This document shows positions 39,207-48,418 of a stretch of 64,000 nucleotides of DNA, piece after piece (position 1 is the first letter of the stretch; each line of letters begins with the position of its first letter). The DNA is from Aeromicrobium endophyticum (GTDB lineage Bacteria; Actinomycetota; Actinomycetes; Propionibacteriales; Nocardioidaceae), in contig NZ_QUBR01000002.1 in NCBI RefSeq assembly GCF_003586285.1, forward strand, positions 1 to 64,000, given 5' to 3'. Under the pieces are notes generated by a model that saw only the letters and a list, made by a program, of their open reading frames with translations, was not told the origin of the DNA and searched no databases. The translations under genes and the position numbers were made by a program.

Positions 39207-40129
39207 TGCCGCCGCGCTCACCGCTGCCCCCGCGGCACGGGCTGGCCGCAGCCTGGCTGCGCACCCCCGACCGCGGAGTGCCGCGTGCTGACCCGTGGCC
39301 CACGATGGGCGCCTGGCTGCGCGAGCGGCTGCCCGAGCGCGTCGACGTCGACGCGATGCTGGCCGAGCGGCGGTTCGTGCACGACGACCTCACCCCGGTG
39401 CGCGACGACGAGCCGTATGCGCCGCACACGTTCGTCTGGTTCCACCGCGACCTGCCCGACGAGGTCGAGGTGCCGGGCCAGATCCGCGTGGTGCACCGCG
39501 ACGAGCGACTCGTGGTGGTCGACAAGCCGGCGTTCCTGTCGTCGATCCCGCGGGGGCAGCACGTCCGCCAGAGTGTCGTCGTGCGCCTGCGCGACGAGCT
39601 GGGGCTGCCTGAGCTGTCGCCGCTGCACCGGCTCGACCGCATCACGTCGGGCCTGCTGCTGCTGGCGACGCAGCGACGGTGGCGCGGGCCGTACCAGTCG
39701 CTGTTCCAGGCGGGGGCCGTGCGCAAGACGTACGGCGCCCTGGCTCCCGTCCGTCCTGACCTGGCGCTGCCGACGACCGTCGCCAACCACATCGTCAAGC
39801 GGCGCGGCAGCTGGCAGGCCGAGGTGGTCGCGGGGGAGCGGGTCAATGCCGAGACGCTCGTCGAGCTGGTGGACGAGGTGGACGGTGTGGGGCGCTACCG
39901 CCTGACACCCCGCACGGGTCGCACGCACCAGCTGAGGGTGCACCTCGCGGGCCTGGGCATCCCGATCGTCGACGACCCGCTGTACCCCGTCGTGCGCGAC
40001 GTCGCGATCGACGACTTCACGAAGCCGTTGCAGCTGCTGGCCGAGCAGGTGGCCTTCACCGACCCGTTCGACGGGACGCCGCGGGAGTTCCGCAGCACGC
40101 TCAGCCTGCCACTGGGTCAGGCGTCCTGA
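39206..40129 (+). CDS. RluA-family pseudouridine synthase
   Basis: The 307-residue protein has the RluA active-site motif HRLDRITSGLLLLA with catalytic Asp, plus VVVVKPAF-like DERLVVVDKPAFLSSIP and TGRTHQLRVHLAGLGIPIVDDPLY. No S4 domain is seen at the N terminus, unlike RluD. The target could be rRNA or tRNA. GTG start at 39206 overlaps the preceding stop by one base. Its 3' end overlaps the convergent DUF2568 gene by 13 bases. Confidence 0.88.
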   Translation: MPPRSPLPPRHGLAAAWLRTPDRGVPRADPWPTMGAWLRERLPERVDVDAMLAERRFVHDDLTPVRDDEPYAPHTFVWFHRDLPDEVEVPGQIRVVHRDERLVVVDKPAFLSSIPRGQHVRQSVVVRLRDELGLPELSPLHRLDRITSGLLLLATQRRWRGPYQSLFQAGAVRKTYGALAPVRPDLALPTTVANHIVKRRGSWQAEVVAGERVNAETLVELVDEVDGVGRYRLTPRTGRTHQLRVHLAGLGIPIVDDPLYPVVRDVAIDDFTKPLQLLAEQVAFTDPFDGTPREFRSTLSLPLGQAS

Positions 40130-40464
40130 CGCGACAGCGCGACGAACACGGTGATCGCGACCACCGCGAAGACCAGACCGGGCCACAGCAGCCCGCCGGC
40201 GGCGGCGTAGAGGGCCGTCGTCAGGAACAGCATGATCTGCACGACCAGGCGCGTGGGCAGCTCGAGGCGGCGCACCGACGTGGGTGCCATCCACTGCGCC
40301 CAGATGCCGATCGCGACGAGCGCCAGGAACACGCCCGCGGCCCAGCCGCGCCACCCGTCGACGAAGCCGTGCCCGGCCAGCACGAGGAGAACGACCATCG
40401 CGACCTCGCACAGGAACGCGACGGCGTCGAGGGGTCCGAGGTCGACCGGCTTCTGGGGTGGCAT
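40117..40464 (-). CDS. YrdB/DUF2568 family membrane protein
   Basis: The 115-residue protein has about four membrane helices (AVAFLCEVAMVVLLVLAG, GWAAGVFLALVAIGIWAQWM, VVQIMLFLTTALYAAAG, GLVFAVVAITVFVAL) and the LGPLDAVAFLCE and IGIWAQWMAP features of DUF2568. Function unknown. TAGGGT is six bases from its ATG; the promoter faces that of the divergent flavoprotein gene 33 bases away. Confidence 0.83.
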   Translation of the reverse strand: MPPQKPVDLGPLDAVAFLCEVAMVVLLVLAGHGFVDGWRGWAAGVFLALVAIGIWAQWMAPTSVRRLELPTRLVVQIMLFLTTALYAAAGGLLWPGLVFAVVAITVFVALSRQDA

Positions 40465-40496
40465 GGCTCCACCCTAGGGACTGCTACTTTCACGCC

Positions 40497-42161
40497 ATGA
40501 CAGAGTCTCCGCGGCAGAAGCCGGTCATCCTCCTCGCCGCCACCGAGGCGAGTCGTGACGTGCTCGAGAGCGAGTTCCGCAGCCGGTACGCCCGCGACTA
40601 CGACGTCCGCACCCTGCTGGGCCCCGGGGGCTGCGTGGAGGCCGCCACCGAGCTGGTCGCCGACGGCCGCCGCATCGCGCTGCTGGGCGTCGACCACGCG
40701 CTGGACGGCGACGCGCTCGACCTGGTCGACGAGCTGCGCCGCCTGTCGCCGACCAGCCGGCGCATCGTGCTGGTGTCGTCCGGCACGTTCCGGGAGGCGC
40801 TGGAGGTGCTGCGTCCCGCGCTGGCGGTGGGACGCCTCGACACCTACCTGCTGATCCCGCAGGGACCGCGTGACGAGGAGTTCCACACCGCGATCACCGA
40901 GTACCTGTCCGAGTGGGCCACGACGGCCTCGACCCCCGAGGTCGCCGGTGTCCGCATCGTCGACGACGGTCATCAGCCGTCGGTCGCCGGCATCCGCGAC
41001 TTCCTCGACCGCATGGCGGTGCCATGGACCCGCTACCGTCCGGGCAGCGACGTCGCGCGCGAGCTGTTCGCCGAGGTCGGCGACGACGCGCCGCTCCCGC
41101 TGGTGTCGGCCTTCGGGAGACCCACGATCACGGCGGCGACCGACCGCTCGGTGGCGAGCGGCTTCTACGGCGCGCCGAGCGACCTGGGCGACGACTACGT
41201 CGCCGACCTGCTGATCGTCGGCGCCGGACCGGCCGGCCTCGCAGCAGCGGTGTACGGCGCGTCGGAGGGCCTGCGCACCGTCGTCCTCGACCCCGAGGCG
41301 GTGGGCGGCCAGGCGGGCACCAGCTCGATGATCCGCAACTACCTCGGCTTCCCGCGGGGCGTCTCGGGCATGCGGCTGGCCTTCCGGGCCCGGCTGCAGG
41401 CCACCCGGTTCGGGGCACGCATCTTCACCGGACGAGCGGCTGACGGCCTCACGCTGGGCGACCTGCACGAGGTGTCGTACGACGACGGGGTGCTGCGCGC
41501 CCGCGCCGTGCTGATCGCCTGCGGCGTCCGGTACCGCCGGCTCGGGGTGCCGGCGCTCGAGGCGCTCGTGGGCATGGGCGTCTACTACGGAGCGGCCACC
41601 AGCGTCGCCCGCGAGATGGAGGGCCGCGACGTCGTCATCGTCGGCGGCGGCAACTCCGCCGGTCAGGCTGCCCTGCACCTCGCCCGCTTCGCGCGGAGCG
41701 TGGCCATCGTGGTGCGCCGCCCGACCCTCGCCGAGACGATGTCGGCCTACCTCGTCGACGAGATCGCCACGCACGACGACATCACGGTGATGACCCGCAC
41801 GCGGGTGTCCGACGGTGGTGGCGACGGGCGCCTGGAGTGGGTCGAGCTCGAGACCGACGACAGTTCGCGTCGCAGGCCGGCCGACGGTCTGTTCCTGCTG
41901 CTGGGGGCCGAGCCGGGCTGCGACTGGCTGCCCGACGAGGTTGCGCGTGACGCTCGAGGGTTCGTGCTCACGGGGCGCGACATCCCGAAGACGCACTGGC
42001 GCGACGGTCTGCCGCCGGCGCCGCTCGAGACCACCGTGCCGGGCGTCTTCGCGGCGGGCGACATCCGGGCCGGCTCGATGAAGCGCGTCGCGTCGGCCAG
42101 TGGCGAGGGTGCCGGTGCCGTGGCCCAGGTGCACGCCTTCCTCGCGCCGACCCCGGACTGA
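40497..42161 (+). CDS. Three-part FAD-dependent oxidoreductase: receiver-like, glutaredoxin-like and thioredoxin-reductase-like
   Basis: The 554-residue protein joins a receiver-like N-terminal domain (VILLAATEASRD ... RRIVLVSSGTFREALEVL, residues about 1-125), a glutaredoxin-like middle (AGIRDFLDRMAVPWTRYR) and a thioredoxin-reductase-like flavoprotein (LLIVGAGPAGLAAAVYGASEG, GQAGTSSMIRNYLGFP, VVIVGGGNSAGQAALHLA, GVFAAGDIRAG). Where thioredoxin reductases have CATC this protein reads GVYYGAATSV, so the redox cysteines are absent and it cannot reduce thioredoxin in the usual way. TACTTT six bases upstream predicts a leaderless mRNA. The substrate is unknown. Confidence 0.85.
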   Translation: MTESPRQKPVILLAATEASRDVLESEFRSRYARDYDVRTLLGPGGCVEAATELVADGRRIALLGVDHALDGDALDLVDELRRLSPTSRRIVLVSSGTFREALEVLRPALAVGRLDTYLLIPQGPRDEEFHTAITEYLSEWATTASTPEVAGVRIVDDGHQPSVAGIRDFLDRMAVPWTRYRPGSDVARELFAEVGDDAPLPLVSAFGRPTITAATDRSVASGFYGAPSDLGDDYVADLLIVGAGPAGLAAAVYGASEGLRTVVLDPEAVGGQAGTSSMIRNYLGFPRGVSGMRLAFRARLQATRFGARIFTGRAADGLTLGDLHEVSYDDGVLRARAVLIACGVRYRRLGVPALEALVGMGVYYGAATSVAREMEGRDVVIVGGGNSAGQAALHLARFARSVAIVVRRPTLAETMSAYLVDEIATHDDITVMTRTRVSDGGGDGRLEWVELETDDSSRRRPADGLFLLLGAEPGCDWLPDEVARDARGFVLTGRDIPKTHWRDGLPPAPLETTVPGVFAAGDIRAGSMKRVASASGEGAGAVAQVHAFLAPTPD

Positions 42162-42185
42162 GCCGTGACGTTGCTACGGTCGCGC

Positions 42186-42575
42186 ATGCGAGTCCCACGT
42201 CTGCCGCCTGCCGTGTCGCTGGCGTTCGACGTCGCGATCCAGGTCGTCGCGTGCGCAGCTGTCGGCGCCTGGCTGTGGCAGCTCGGCAACTGGATCGGGA
42301 TCGTCGTCGGTGCCCCGACGCTGCTGTGCGTCCACCTGCTCTGGCCGTTGCCCATCGACGATGACGAGGGCTGCCTGAAGTGCGGGCACGCCCACGTCCA
42401 CCACCAGGGCAACTGCCAGGCCTGCCTGCGCGACGTCGTGGCCGGCGTGCCGCTGAGCACCGCTGTGCCGTGCGACAGCTTCCGCCTGTGGTCGCCGCGC
42501 ACGCGCTGGGAGCGGTTCCGCGGTGCACGCGCGTCGGCGTCCGAGACGCCTGCCGAGCAGGAGACGGTGTCGTGA
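42186..42575 (+). CDS. Small membrane protein with a His-rich zinc ribbon
   Basis: The 129-residue product has two hydrophobic segments (AIQVVACAAVGAWLWQL and WIGIVVGAPTLLCVHLLWPL) and then a metal motif with Cys63, Cys66, His68, His70, His72, His73, Cys77 and Cys80, followed by a soluble tail. TACGGT is five bases before ATG 42186; a GTG at 42165 would start inside this promoter. It is coupled to gtrA by GTGA overlap. Function unknown; a metal sensor or chaperone is possible. Confidence 0.7.
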   Translation: MRVPRLPPAVSLAFDVAIQVVACAAVGAWLWQLGNWIGIVVGAPTLLCVHLLWPLPIDDDEGCLKCGHAHVHHQGNCQACLRDVVAGVPLSTAVPCDSFRLWSPRTRWERFRGARASASETPAEQETVS

Positions 42576-43027
42576 GCCGGCCGTCCGGCTCGGGGTCGTC
42601 GACGGTCCGCGGCCTCGTCGACGACCAGAGGGTGCGGTTCCTGGCCGTCGGCGGCTTCAACACCGTCCTGGGCTACGTGACCTTCAGCGCGCTGACGCTG
42701 TGGGTCTTCCACGAGGTGCGCTTCGGCTACCTGCTGAGCCTGGTGGGCTCGTACGCGATCGGCATCTCGGTGGCCTTCGTCCTCTACCGCCGCCTCGTCT
42801 TCAAGGTGCAGGGACAGGTCATGCGCGACTTCGTCCGTTTCGTGACGGTCTACGCGGTGTCGATCGGGATCAACGCCGTCGTCCTGCCCGTCCTGGTGGA
42901 GGTCGCTGGCGTGCCGCCCCTCGCGGCTCAGGCGGTCGTGGTGCTGATCACGACGTTGCTGAGCTTCGTCGGGCACAGGTCGTTCTCGTTCCGGCGCGAC
43001 GAGGACGTCGCCCAGGACGACGTCTAG
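42572..43027 (+). CDS. GtrA-family membrane protein
   Basis: The 151-residue protein has the four-helix GtrA pattern: VRFLAVGGFNTVLGYVTFSAL, LLSLVGSYAIGISVAFVLYRRLVF, FVTVYAVSIGINAVVLPVLV and QAVVVLITTLLSFVGHRSFSF. GtrA proteins help flip lipid-linked sugars or act beside cell-surface glycosyltransferases. No glycosyltransferase is adjacent; one lies 6 kb away at 49347. Overlaps the convergent hydrolase by 4 bases. Confidence 0.87.
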   Translation: MSRPSGSGSSTVRGLVDDQRVRFLAVGGFNTVLGYVTFSALTLWVFHEVRFGYLLSLVGSYAIGISVAFVLYRRLVFKVQGQVMRDFVRFVTVYAVSIGINAVVLPVLVEVAGVPPLAAQAVVVLITTLLSFVGHRSFSFRRDEDVAQDDV

Positions 43028-43863
43028 GCAGACGCGATGCGGCGCCGGATGATCTCGGCCAGCTCGTCGGGGTTCTGGTCGAGGATCCAGTGGGTCGCGC
43101 CCGACAGGACCTCCAGCTCGTACGGCCCGGTGACGAACTGCGGCGTCAGCTCGGCACCGCGGCGCACGAGGGCCGTGTCGCCGTCGCTCCACACGTAGGT
43201 GGTCGGCACCGACACCCGTCCGGCGAAGCTGCGCGCCGACCGAGGTAGCGAGCGGTAGTAGCCCAGGCCGCCGCGCAAGGCGCCGTCGGCGACGATCTCG
43301 TCGCGGAACGTCTCGATCATCGGTGTGTCCATGCCGGACGCCCGCAGCATCCGCTCGCCCAGACCGCCTCGACGGCTCAGCACCCGCTCGGGCAGCACCG
43401 GCAGCTGGAACATCAGCATGTAGTACGACCTCAATGCCTGGCTGCTGCTCACCATCGACCGCATGAACGCGCCGGGGTGTGCCACGGAGACCGCCGTCAG
43501 CGATCGCACGGATGCCGGGTGCCGGGCCGTGACCGCCCACGCCACGCCCGATCCCCAGTCGTGACCGACCAGGTGCACGGGCGCGCCGATGGCCTCGACC
43601 AGCGCCATCACGTCGGCCACGAGCTCGTCGACCGTGTAGGCGAACCGCGACAGCGGCCGCGCGCCGGGGGAGTACCCGCGCTGGTCGAGCGCGTACGTGC
43701 GCAGGCCCGCGGCGTGCAGCCTCTCGGAGACCCCGGCCCAGGCCGTCGCCCGCTGCGGGAAGCCGTGCAGCAGGACGACGGGAGCGCCGTCGACGGGCCC
43801 GGAGTCGATGACGTCGAAGGTGAGGCCAGCGCGGTCGAATCGGGTGAGTCGCGTCGAGTCCAT
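43024..43863 (-). CDS. Alpha/beta hydrolase, epoxide hydrolase-like
   Basis: The 279-residue protein has HGFPQ as oxyanion element, GHDWGSGVAWAV with Asp as nucleophile (the epoxide hydrolase/dehalogenase arrangement), WSDGDTAL for the acid and GATHWILDQNPDEL with the His. Epoxide hydrolase or dehalogenase activity is likely. CAAGAT is six bases from the ATG, pointing to a leaderless transcript divergent from gatC. Confidence 0.85.
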   Translation of the reverse strand: MDSTRLTRFDRAGLTFDVIDSGPVDGAPVVLLHGFPQRATAWAGVSERLHAAGLRTYALDQRGYSPGARPLSRFAYTVDELVADVMALVEAIGAPVHLVGHDWGSGVAWAVTARHPASVRSLTAVSVAHPGAFMRSMVSSSQALRSYYMLMFQLPVLPERVLSRRGGLGERMLRASGMDTPMIETFRDEIVADGALRGGLGYYRSLPRSARSFAGRVSVPTTYVWSDGDTALVRRGAELTPQFVTGPYELEVLSGATHWILDQNPDELAEIIRRRIASA

Positions 43864-43936
43864 CGTCCGATCTTGGCAGAGAACACGGTGGTCCGCGGCT
43901 CCGCGACGCCCCGTCGGAGGGATGGAGCGCGGTCAC

Positions 43937-43942
43937 TAGGAT
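43937..43942 (+). promoter_or_regulatory. Probable -10 box for gatCAB
   Basis: TAGGAT at 43937-43942 would start a transcript near 43949, giving gatC a leader of about 65 bases. AAAGGA at 44004-44009 is the ribosome site six bases before ATG 44016. Confidence 0.5.
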
Positions 43943-44015
43943 GGTCTCGGTCACCCACACCAGTGCGACCACTGTCAAAGACTGCAACACGAAGACTGAG
44001 ACTCAAAGGATCTGT

Positions 44016-44324
44016 ATGTCTGAGCCCGTCACGGGTATCTCGCGCGAGGACGTCGTCCATCTGGCCGGCCTCGCCCGCATCGACCTCAGCGACGCTGAGC
44101 TCGACCACCTCGCCACCGAGCTGCCGGCGATCCTCGAGCACGTCGCGAGCGTCCAGGAGGCCGCCGGCGCCGACGTGCCCGCGATGAGCCACCCGGTGCC
44201 CGTCGACAACGTGTTCCGCGACGACGTCGTGCGTCCCAGCCTGTCGCCCGAGGACGCCCTCGCGGCCGCGCCGGCGTCCGACCAGCAGCGCTTCCTGGTG
44301 CCGAAGATCCTGGGGGAGAGCTGA
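44016..44324 (+). CDS. gatC: Glutamyl/aspartyl-tRNA amidotransferase subunit C
   Basis: The 102-residue subunit stabilises GatA in the complex that converts Glu-tRNA(Gln) or Asp-tRNA(Asn). It has the family pattern [23 protein letters not shown] and a C-terminal [25 protein letters not shown] ribosome site precedes it. It overlaps gatA by one base. Confidence 0.94.
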   Translation: MSEPVTGISREDVVHLAGLARIDLSDAELDHLATELPAILEHVASVQEAAGADVPAMSHPVPVDNVFRDDVVRPSLSPEDALAAAPASDQQRFLVPKILGES

Positions 44325-45838
44325 TGAGCAGCGACCTGACCCGCAAGACCGCCGACGAGCTCGCGCAGTCGCTCGCGTCCAAGGAGGTCTCCTCCGTCGA
44401 GGTGACCCAGGCGCTCGTCGACCGCATCGGCTCCGTCGACGGCTCGATCCACGCGTTCCTGCACGTCGACGCCGAGGGTGCGCTGGCCACCGCGGCCGAC
44501 ATCGACGACCGCCGCGCCAAGGGCGAGCAGCTGTCGTACCTCGCCGGTGTGCCGATCGCGGTCAAGGACGTCCTCGCCACCCGGGGCATGCCCACCACCT
44601 GCGGCTCCAAGATCCTCGACGGCTGGATCCCTCCGTACGACGCCACGGTCACCGCCAAGATCAGGTCCGCCGGCCTGCCGATCCTCGGCAAGACCAACAT
44701 GGACGAGTTCGCGATGGGCTCCTCGACCGAGCACTCCGCGTACGGCCCGACCCACAACCCGTGGGACACCACGCGCATCCCCGGCGGCTCGGGCGGCGGC
44801 TCGGCCGCTGCCGTGGCCGCCTTCGAGGCACCCCTCGCGATCGGCACCGACACCGGAGGCTCGATCCGCCAGCCCGGCGCGCTCACCGGCACGGTCGGCG
44901 TCAAGCCGACCTACGGCGGCGTCAGCCGCTACGGTCTGGTCGCGATGGCCAGCAGCCTCGACCAGGCCGGGCCCGTCACCCGCACGGTGCTCGACGCGGC
45001 CCTGCTGCACGAGCTCATCGCGGGTCACGACCCCATGGACTCCACGAGCATCCCCGACGCCGTTCCGGCCGTGGTCGCCGCGGCGCGTCGCGCCGACGTC
45101 AAGGGCCTGCGCGTCGGCATCGTCCGCGAGCTCGGCGGCGAGGGCTTCCAGCCCGGCGTCGAGGCCCGCTTCACCGAGGCCGTCGAGCTGCTGACGTCCG
45201 CGGGTGCCGAGGTCGTCGAGGTCTCGATCCCGAGCATCTCGTACGCGCTCGGCGCCTACTACCTCGTCATGCCGAGCGAGGCGAGCAGCAACCTCGCCAA
45301 GTTCGACGCGATGCGCTACGGCGTGCGCGTGCCGCCGGCGGGGGTCGACGACCCCAGCGCCGAGCAGGTCATGGCGTCCAGCCGCGACGCGGGCTTCGGC
45401 GACGAGGTCAAGCGCCGCATCATCCTCGGCACCTACGCGCTGTCGAGCGGCTACTACGACGCCTACTACGGCTCGGCCCAGAAGGTCCGCACCATCTTGG
45501 CGCGCGACTTCGACGCCGCGTTTGCCGACGTCGACGTGCTGGTGTCTCCCACGTCGCCCACCACCGCCTACCCGCTGGGCGACAAGCTGGACGACCCGCT
45601 GGCGATGTACCTCGGCGACATCGCCACCATCCCGGCCAACCTGGTCGGCATCCCGGGCCTGTCGCTCCCGGTCGGCCTGGCCGACGAGGACGGCCTGCCG
45701 GTCGGCCTGCAATTCCTGGCCCCGCAGAAGGCCGACGACCGCCTCTACAACGCGGCGGCCGCTCTCGAGCAGCTGCTCGAGCAGAAGTGGGGCGGCACGC
45801 TGCTGTCCCGCGCACCCGAGCTGGAGGCAACCCGATGA
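44324..45838 (+). CDS. gatA: Glutamyl/aspartyl-tRNA amidotransferase subunit A
   Basis: The 504-residue amidase releases ammonia from glutamine. The Ser-cisSer-Lys triad is visible: Lys in [13 protein letters not shown], cis-Ser in [13 protein letters not shown] and the nucleophile Ser in [12 protein letters not shown]. Order gatC-gatA-gatB with tiny overlaps matches actinobacteria lacking glutaminyl- or asparaginyl-tRNA synthetase. Confidence 0.96.
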   Translation: MSSDLTRKTADELAQSLASKEVSSVEVTQALVDRIGSVDGSIHAFLHVDAEGALATAADIDDRRAKGEQLSYLAGVPIAVKDVLATRGMPTTCGSKILDGWIPPYDATVTAKIRSAGLPILGKTNMDEFAMGSSTEHSAYGPTHNPWDTTRIPGGSGGGSAAAVAAFEAPLAIGTDTGGSIRQPGALTGTVGVKPTYGGVSRYGLVAMASSLDQAGPVTRTVLDAALLHELIAGHDPMDSTSIPDAVPAVVAAARRADVKGLRVGIVRELGGEGFQPGVEARFTEAVELLTSAGAEVVEVSIPSISYALGAYYLVMPSEASSNLAKFDAMRYGVRVPPAGVDDPSAEQVMASSRDAGFGDEVKRRIILGTYALSSGYYDAYYGSAQKVRTILARDFDAAFADVDVLVSPTSPTTAYPLGDKLDDPLAMYLGDIATIPANLVGIPGLSLPVGLADEDGLPVGLQFLAPQKADDRLYNAAAALEQLLEQKWGGTLLSRAPELEATR

Positions 45839-47331
45839 GCACCGACGTCCTGGTCCCCTTCGACGAGGCGATCAGCCGCTACGACCCCGTCATGGGTCTC
45901 GAGATCCACATCGAGCTCAACACCGCGACCAAGATGTTCTGCGGCTGCCCCACCGAGTTCGGCGCCGAGCCCAACACGCAGGTCTGCCCCGTGTGCCTGG
46001 CACTGCCGGGCGCGCTGCCGGTCGTCAACGCCAAGGCCGTCGAGTCCGCGATCCGCATGGGCCTCGCGCTCAACTGCTCGATCGCCGAGTGGTGCCGCTT
46101 CGCGCGCAAGAACTACTTCTACCCCGACATGCCGAAGAACTTCCAGACGTCGCAGTACGACGAGCCCATCGCGCACGACGGATGGGTCGAGGTCGAGGTC
46201 GAGGGTGAGACGTTCCGCATCGAGATCGAGCGCGCCCACATGGAGGAGGACACCGGCAAGGCGCTGCACGTCGGCGGCTCCACCGGACGCATCCACGGCG
46301 CCGACTTCTCGCTGGTCGACTACAACCGGGCGGGCATCCCGCTGATCGAGATCGTCACCCGCACGATCGAGGTGCCGCCCGAGAAGGCTCCTGCCGTCGC
46401 CCGCGCCTACGTCTCGTACGTGCGCGACCTCATCGGCGGCCTCGGCGTCTCCGACGTCCGCATGGACCAGGGCTCGCTGCGCGCCGACGTCAACCTGTCG
46501 CTCAAGCCCAAGGGCAGCGACGTGCTCGGCACCCGCTCGGAGACCAAGAACGTCAACTCGTTCCGCTCGGTCGAGCGGGCCGTCCGCTTCGAGATCTCGC
46601 GCCACGCGGGCATCCTCGACGCCGGCGGCACGGTCGTGCAGGAGACCCGGCACTTCCAGGAGGACACCGGCACGACGCTGTCGGGACGCGAGAAGTCCGA
46701 CGCCGACGACTACCGCTACTTCCCGGAGCCCGACCTCGCGCCCGTCTCGCCGTCGCGCGAGTGGGTCGAGGAGCTGCGAGCCACGCTGCCCGAGCCGCCG
46801 GCCGTCCGGCGCGCCCGCCTCCAGAACGACTGGGGCTTCTCCGACCTCGACATGCGCGACACGATCGGTGCCGGTGCGCTCGACCTGATCGTGGCGACCG
46901 TCGAGGCCGGCACGACGCCGCAGGCGGCCAAGAAGTGGTGGCTCGGCGAGATGGCGCGTCGCGCCAACGAGACCGGCCGCGACCTCGATGCGCTCGGCAT
47001 CACCCCCGCGCAGGTCGCCGAGATCCAGGGCTTGATCGACGCCAAGCGCATCAACGACAAGCTCGCGCGATCGGTGTTCGACGGCGTCATCGCGGGGGAG
47101 GGCACGCCCGAGGAGGTCGTGGTCTCCCGCAAGCTCGAGGTCGTCTCTGACGACGGCGCGCTCGGCGCGGCCGTCGACCGGGCGATCGAGGGCGATCCCG
47201 ACGCCGCCGCCAAGATCCGCTCCGGCAACCTCGGCGTGGCCGGTGCGCTGATCGGCGCGGTCATGAAGGAGATGCGCGGTCAGGCCGACGCGGGTCGCGT
47301 CCGCGAGCTCATCCTCGAGAAGCTGTCGTAG
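45835..47331 (+). CDS. gatB: Glutamyl/aspartyl-tRNA amidotransferase subunit B
   Basis: The 498-residue kinase/transamidase subunit has the catalytic cradle [11 protein letters not shown], zinc-site Cys in FCGCP and [23 protein letters not shown] and [10 protein letters not shown], then the helical and YqeY-like tail that binds tRNA. Coupled to gatA by ATGA overlap. A cluster of four palindromes follows its stop. Confidence 0.96.
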   Translation: MSTDVLVPFDEAISRYDPVMGLEIHIELNTATKMFCGCPTEFGAEPNTQVCPVCLALPGALPVVNAKAVESAIRMGLALNCSIAEWCRFARKNYFYPDMPKNFQTSQYDEPIAHDGWVEVEVEGETFRIEIERAHMEEDTGKALHVGGSTGRIHGADFSLVDYNRAGIPLIEIVTRTIEVPPEKAPAVARAYVSYVRDLIGGLGVSDVRMDQGSLRADVNLSLKPKGSDVLGTRSETKNVNSFRSVERAVRFEISRHAGILDAGGTVVQETRHFQEDTGTTLSGREKSDADDYRYFPEPDLAPVSPSREWVEELRATLPEPPAVRRARLQNDWGFSDLDMRDTIGAGALDLIVATVEAGTTPQAAKKWWLGEMARRANETGRDLDALGITPAQVAEIQGLIDAKRINDKLARSVFDGVIAGEGTPEEVVVSRKLEVVSDDGALGAAVDRAIEGDPDAAAKIRSGNLGVAGALIGAVMKEMRGQADAGRVRELILEKLS

Positions 47332-47341
47332 CCCCCAGGGT

Positions 47342-47457
47342 GGCGGTGGATGATCCACCTTTTTCCGGAACCGGTGGATCCACCACCGTATGACGCGGAT
47401 TTCGCCGCCATACGGTGGATGTTCCACCGCCATCAGGGATTCGGTGGAGTGTCCACC
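47342..47457 (+). repeat. Cluster of four GGTGGA/TCCACC palindromes (element D)
   Basis: Four palindromes of the form GGTGGA-N(0-3)-TCCACC lie at 47345-47359 (TGA spacer), 47373-47384 (no spacer), 47414-47428 (TGT) and 47443-47457 (GTG). The first and third also pair over 18 bases (16 matches) as one long hairpin closing ACCGTATG/CATACGGT. The loop after the first unit is TTTTTCCGGAACC, like the loop at 19454. The cluster sits between convergent genes and can act as a two-way terminator. Confidence 0.8.
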
Positions 47458-47474
47458 GCCGCGGGCAGGGCAGC

Positions 47475-48359
47475 TCAGCCGACGCGCGCCAGGAGCTCCT
47501 TCAGCTCGTGGAGCACGAGGTCGGGGTGCTCGACCGGCACGAAGTGCGTCGCGTTGACCTCGCGGTAGCGCGATCCCTTCACCCGCTGCGACGCCGTCAG
47601 CATGTCGCGTGCGCCGGTGAAGACGTCCCAGCGCGCTGCCACGAACGTGACGGGCACGTCGACGTCGCTCAGTGAGACCCGCTCGTGCTCGGCGACGCTC
47701 AGCGCGAGCTTGGCGTACCAGGCCGGATGAGTCGTGAAGAACTCCTGCAGCAGGGTGCGCAGCTCGGCGGTGTCGGCGGCCGGTGAGATCAGGTGCGACC
47801 ACCGGACGAGGTCGGTCGTGAGGTTGGTCCACGGCAGCTTGCGGGTGACGGGGGCCAAGGCATGGCCCGTGACCGTCGCCGACCGGGCCAGCCCCACCAT
47901 CAGCGTCCGGCCCAGCACGGGCGGCACGCGCAGCGGCGAGAGCATCGTCGAGAAGGTGTTGCCGGGCACGCCGGCGACCGCGAGGATGCCGGCGACCCGG
48001 TCGGGGTGCCGGGTGGCCAGCTCGAAGGCGACCGTGACGCCGGTCGACCAGCTGGCGACCACGACGCGCCCCATGCCCGCGTCGTCCATCACGGCGAGGG
48101 CGTCCTCGACGAGCGAGTCGAGGTCGACGCGTCCGTCGTCGGGGCGGGCGGACCCACCCGTGCCGCGGTGGTTCCACCCCACGACACGCACGCCGCTGCC
48201 GGCTCGCAGCAACGACGGCCAAGCGTGCGGATTGGTGCCGAGGCCGTTCGAGACGAGCACGGCCGGGCCGTCGCCGTCGTTGGTCCAGGCGCGCAGACGG
48301 GTGCCGTCGGCGCTGGCCACGTCGTAGTAGCGCACCAGCGCGGCGGTGGGTGTGGTCAC
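47475..48359 (-). CDS. Alpha/beta hydrolase
   Basis: The 294-residue protein has LVSNGLGTNPHAWP as oxyanion region, SWSTGVTVAFELATRHP with the nucleophilic Ser in an S-W-S-T-G elbow, AARWDVFTGA for the acid and NATHFVPVEHPDLV with the His. The lid region is long and helical. GTG at 48359 has GACAAT six bases upstream as a -10. Substrate unknown. Confidence 0.83.
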   Translation of the reverse strand: MTTPTAALVRYYDVASADGTRLRAWTNDGDGPAVLVSNGLGTNPHAWPSLLRAGSGVRVVGWNHRGTGGSARPDDGRVDLDSLVEDALAVMDDAGMGRVVVASWSTGVTVAFELATRHPDRVAGILAVAGVPGNTFSTMLSPLRVPPVLGRTLMVGLARSATVTGHALAPVTRKLPWTNLTTDLVRWSHLISPAADTAELRTLLQEFFTTHPAWYAKLALSVAEHERVSLSDVDVPVTFVAARWDVFTGARDMLTASQRVKGSRYREVNATHFVPVEHPDLVLHELKELLARVG

Positions 48360-48418
48360 GCGCCGATTGTCCACGGGGCGCCGAGGCTCTGCAATGCCAG
48401 GCGGATGCTGGGGAAGCG

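Noticed and set aside
43943..44015. A riboswitch or T-box in the gatC leader
   Set aside because: No conserved T-box or known riboswitch core is visible, only a short AC-rich leader with a ribosome site.
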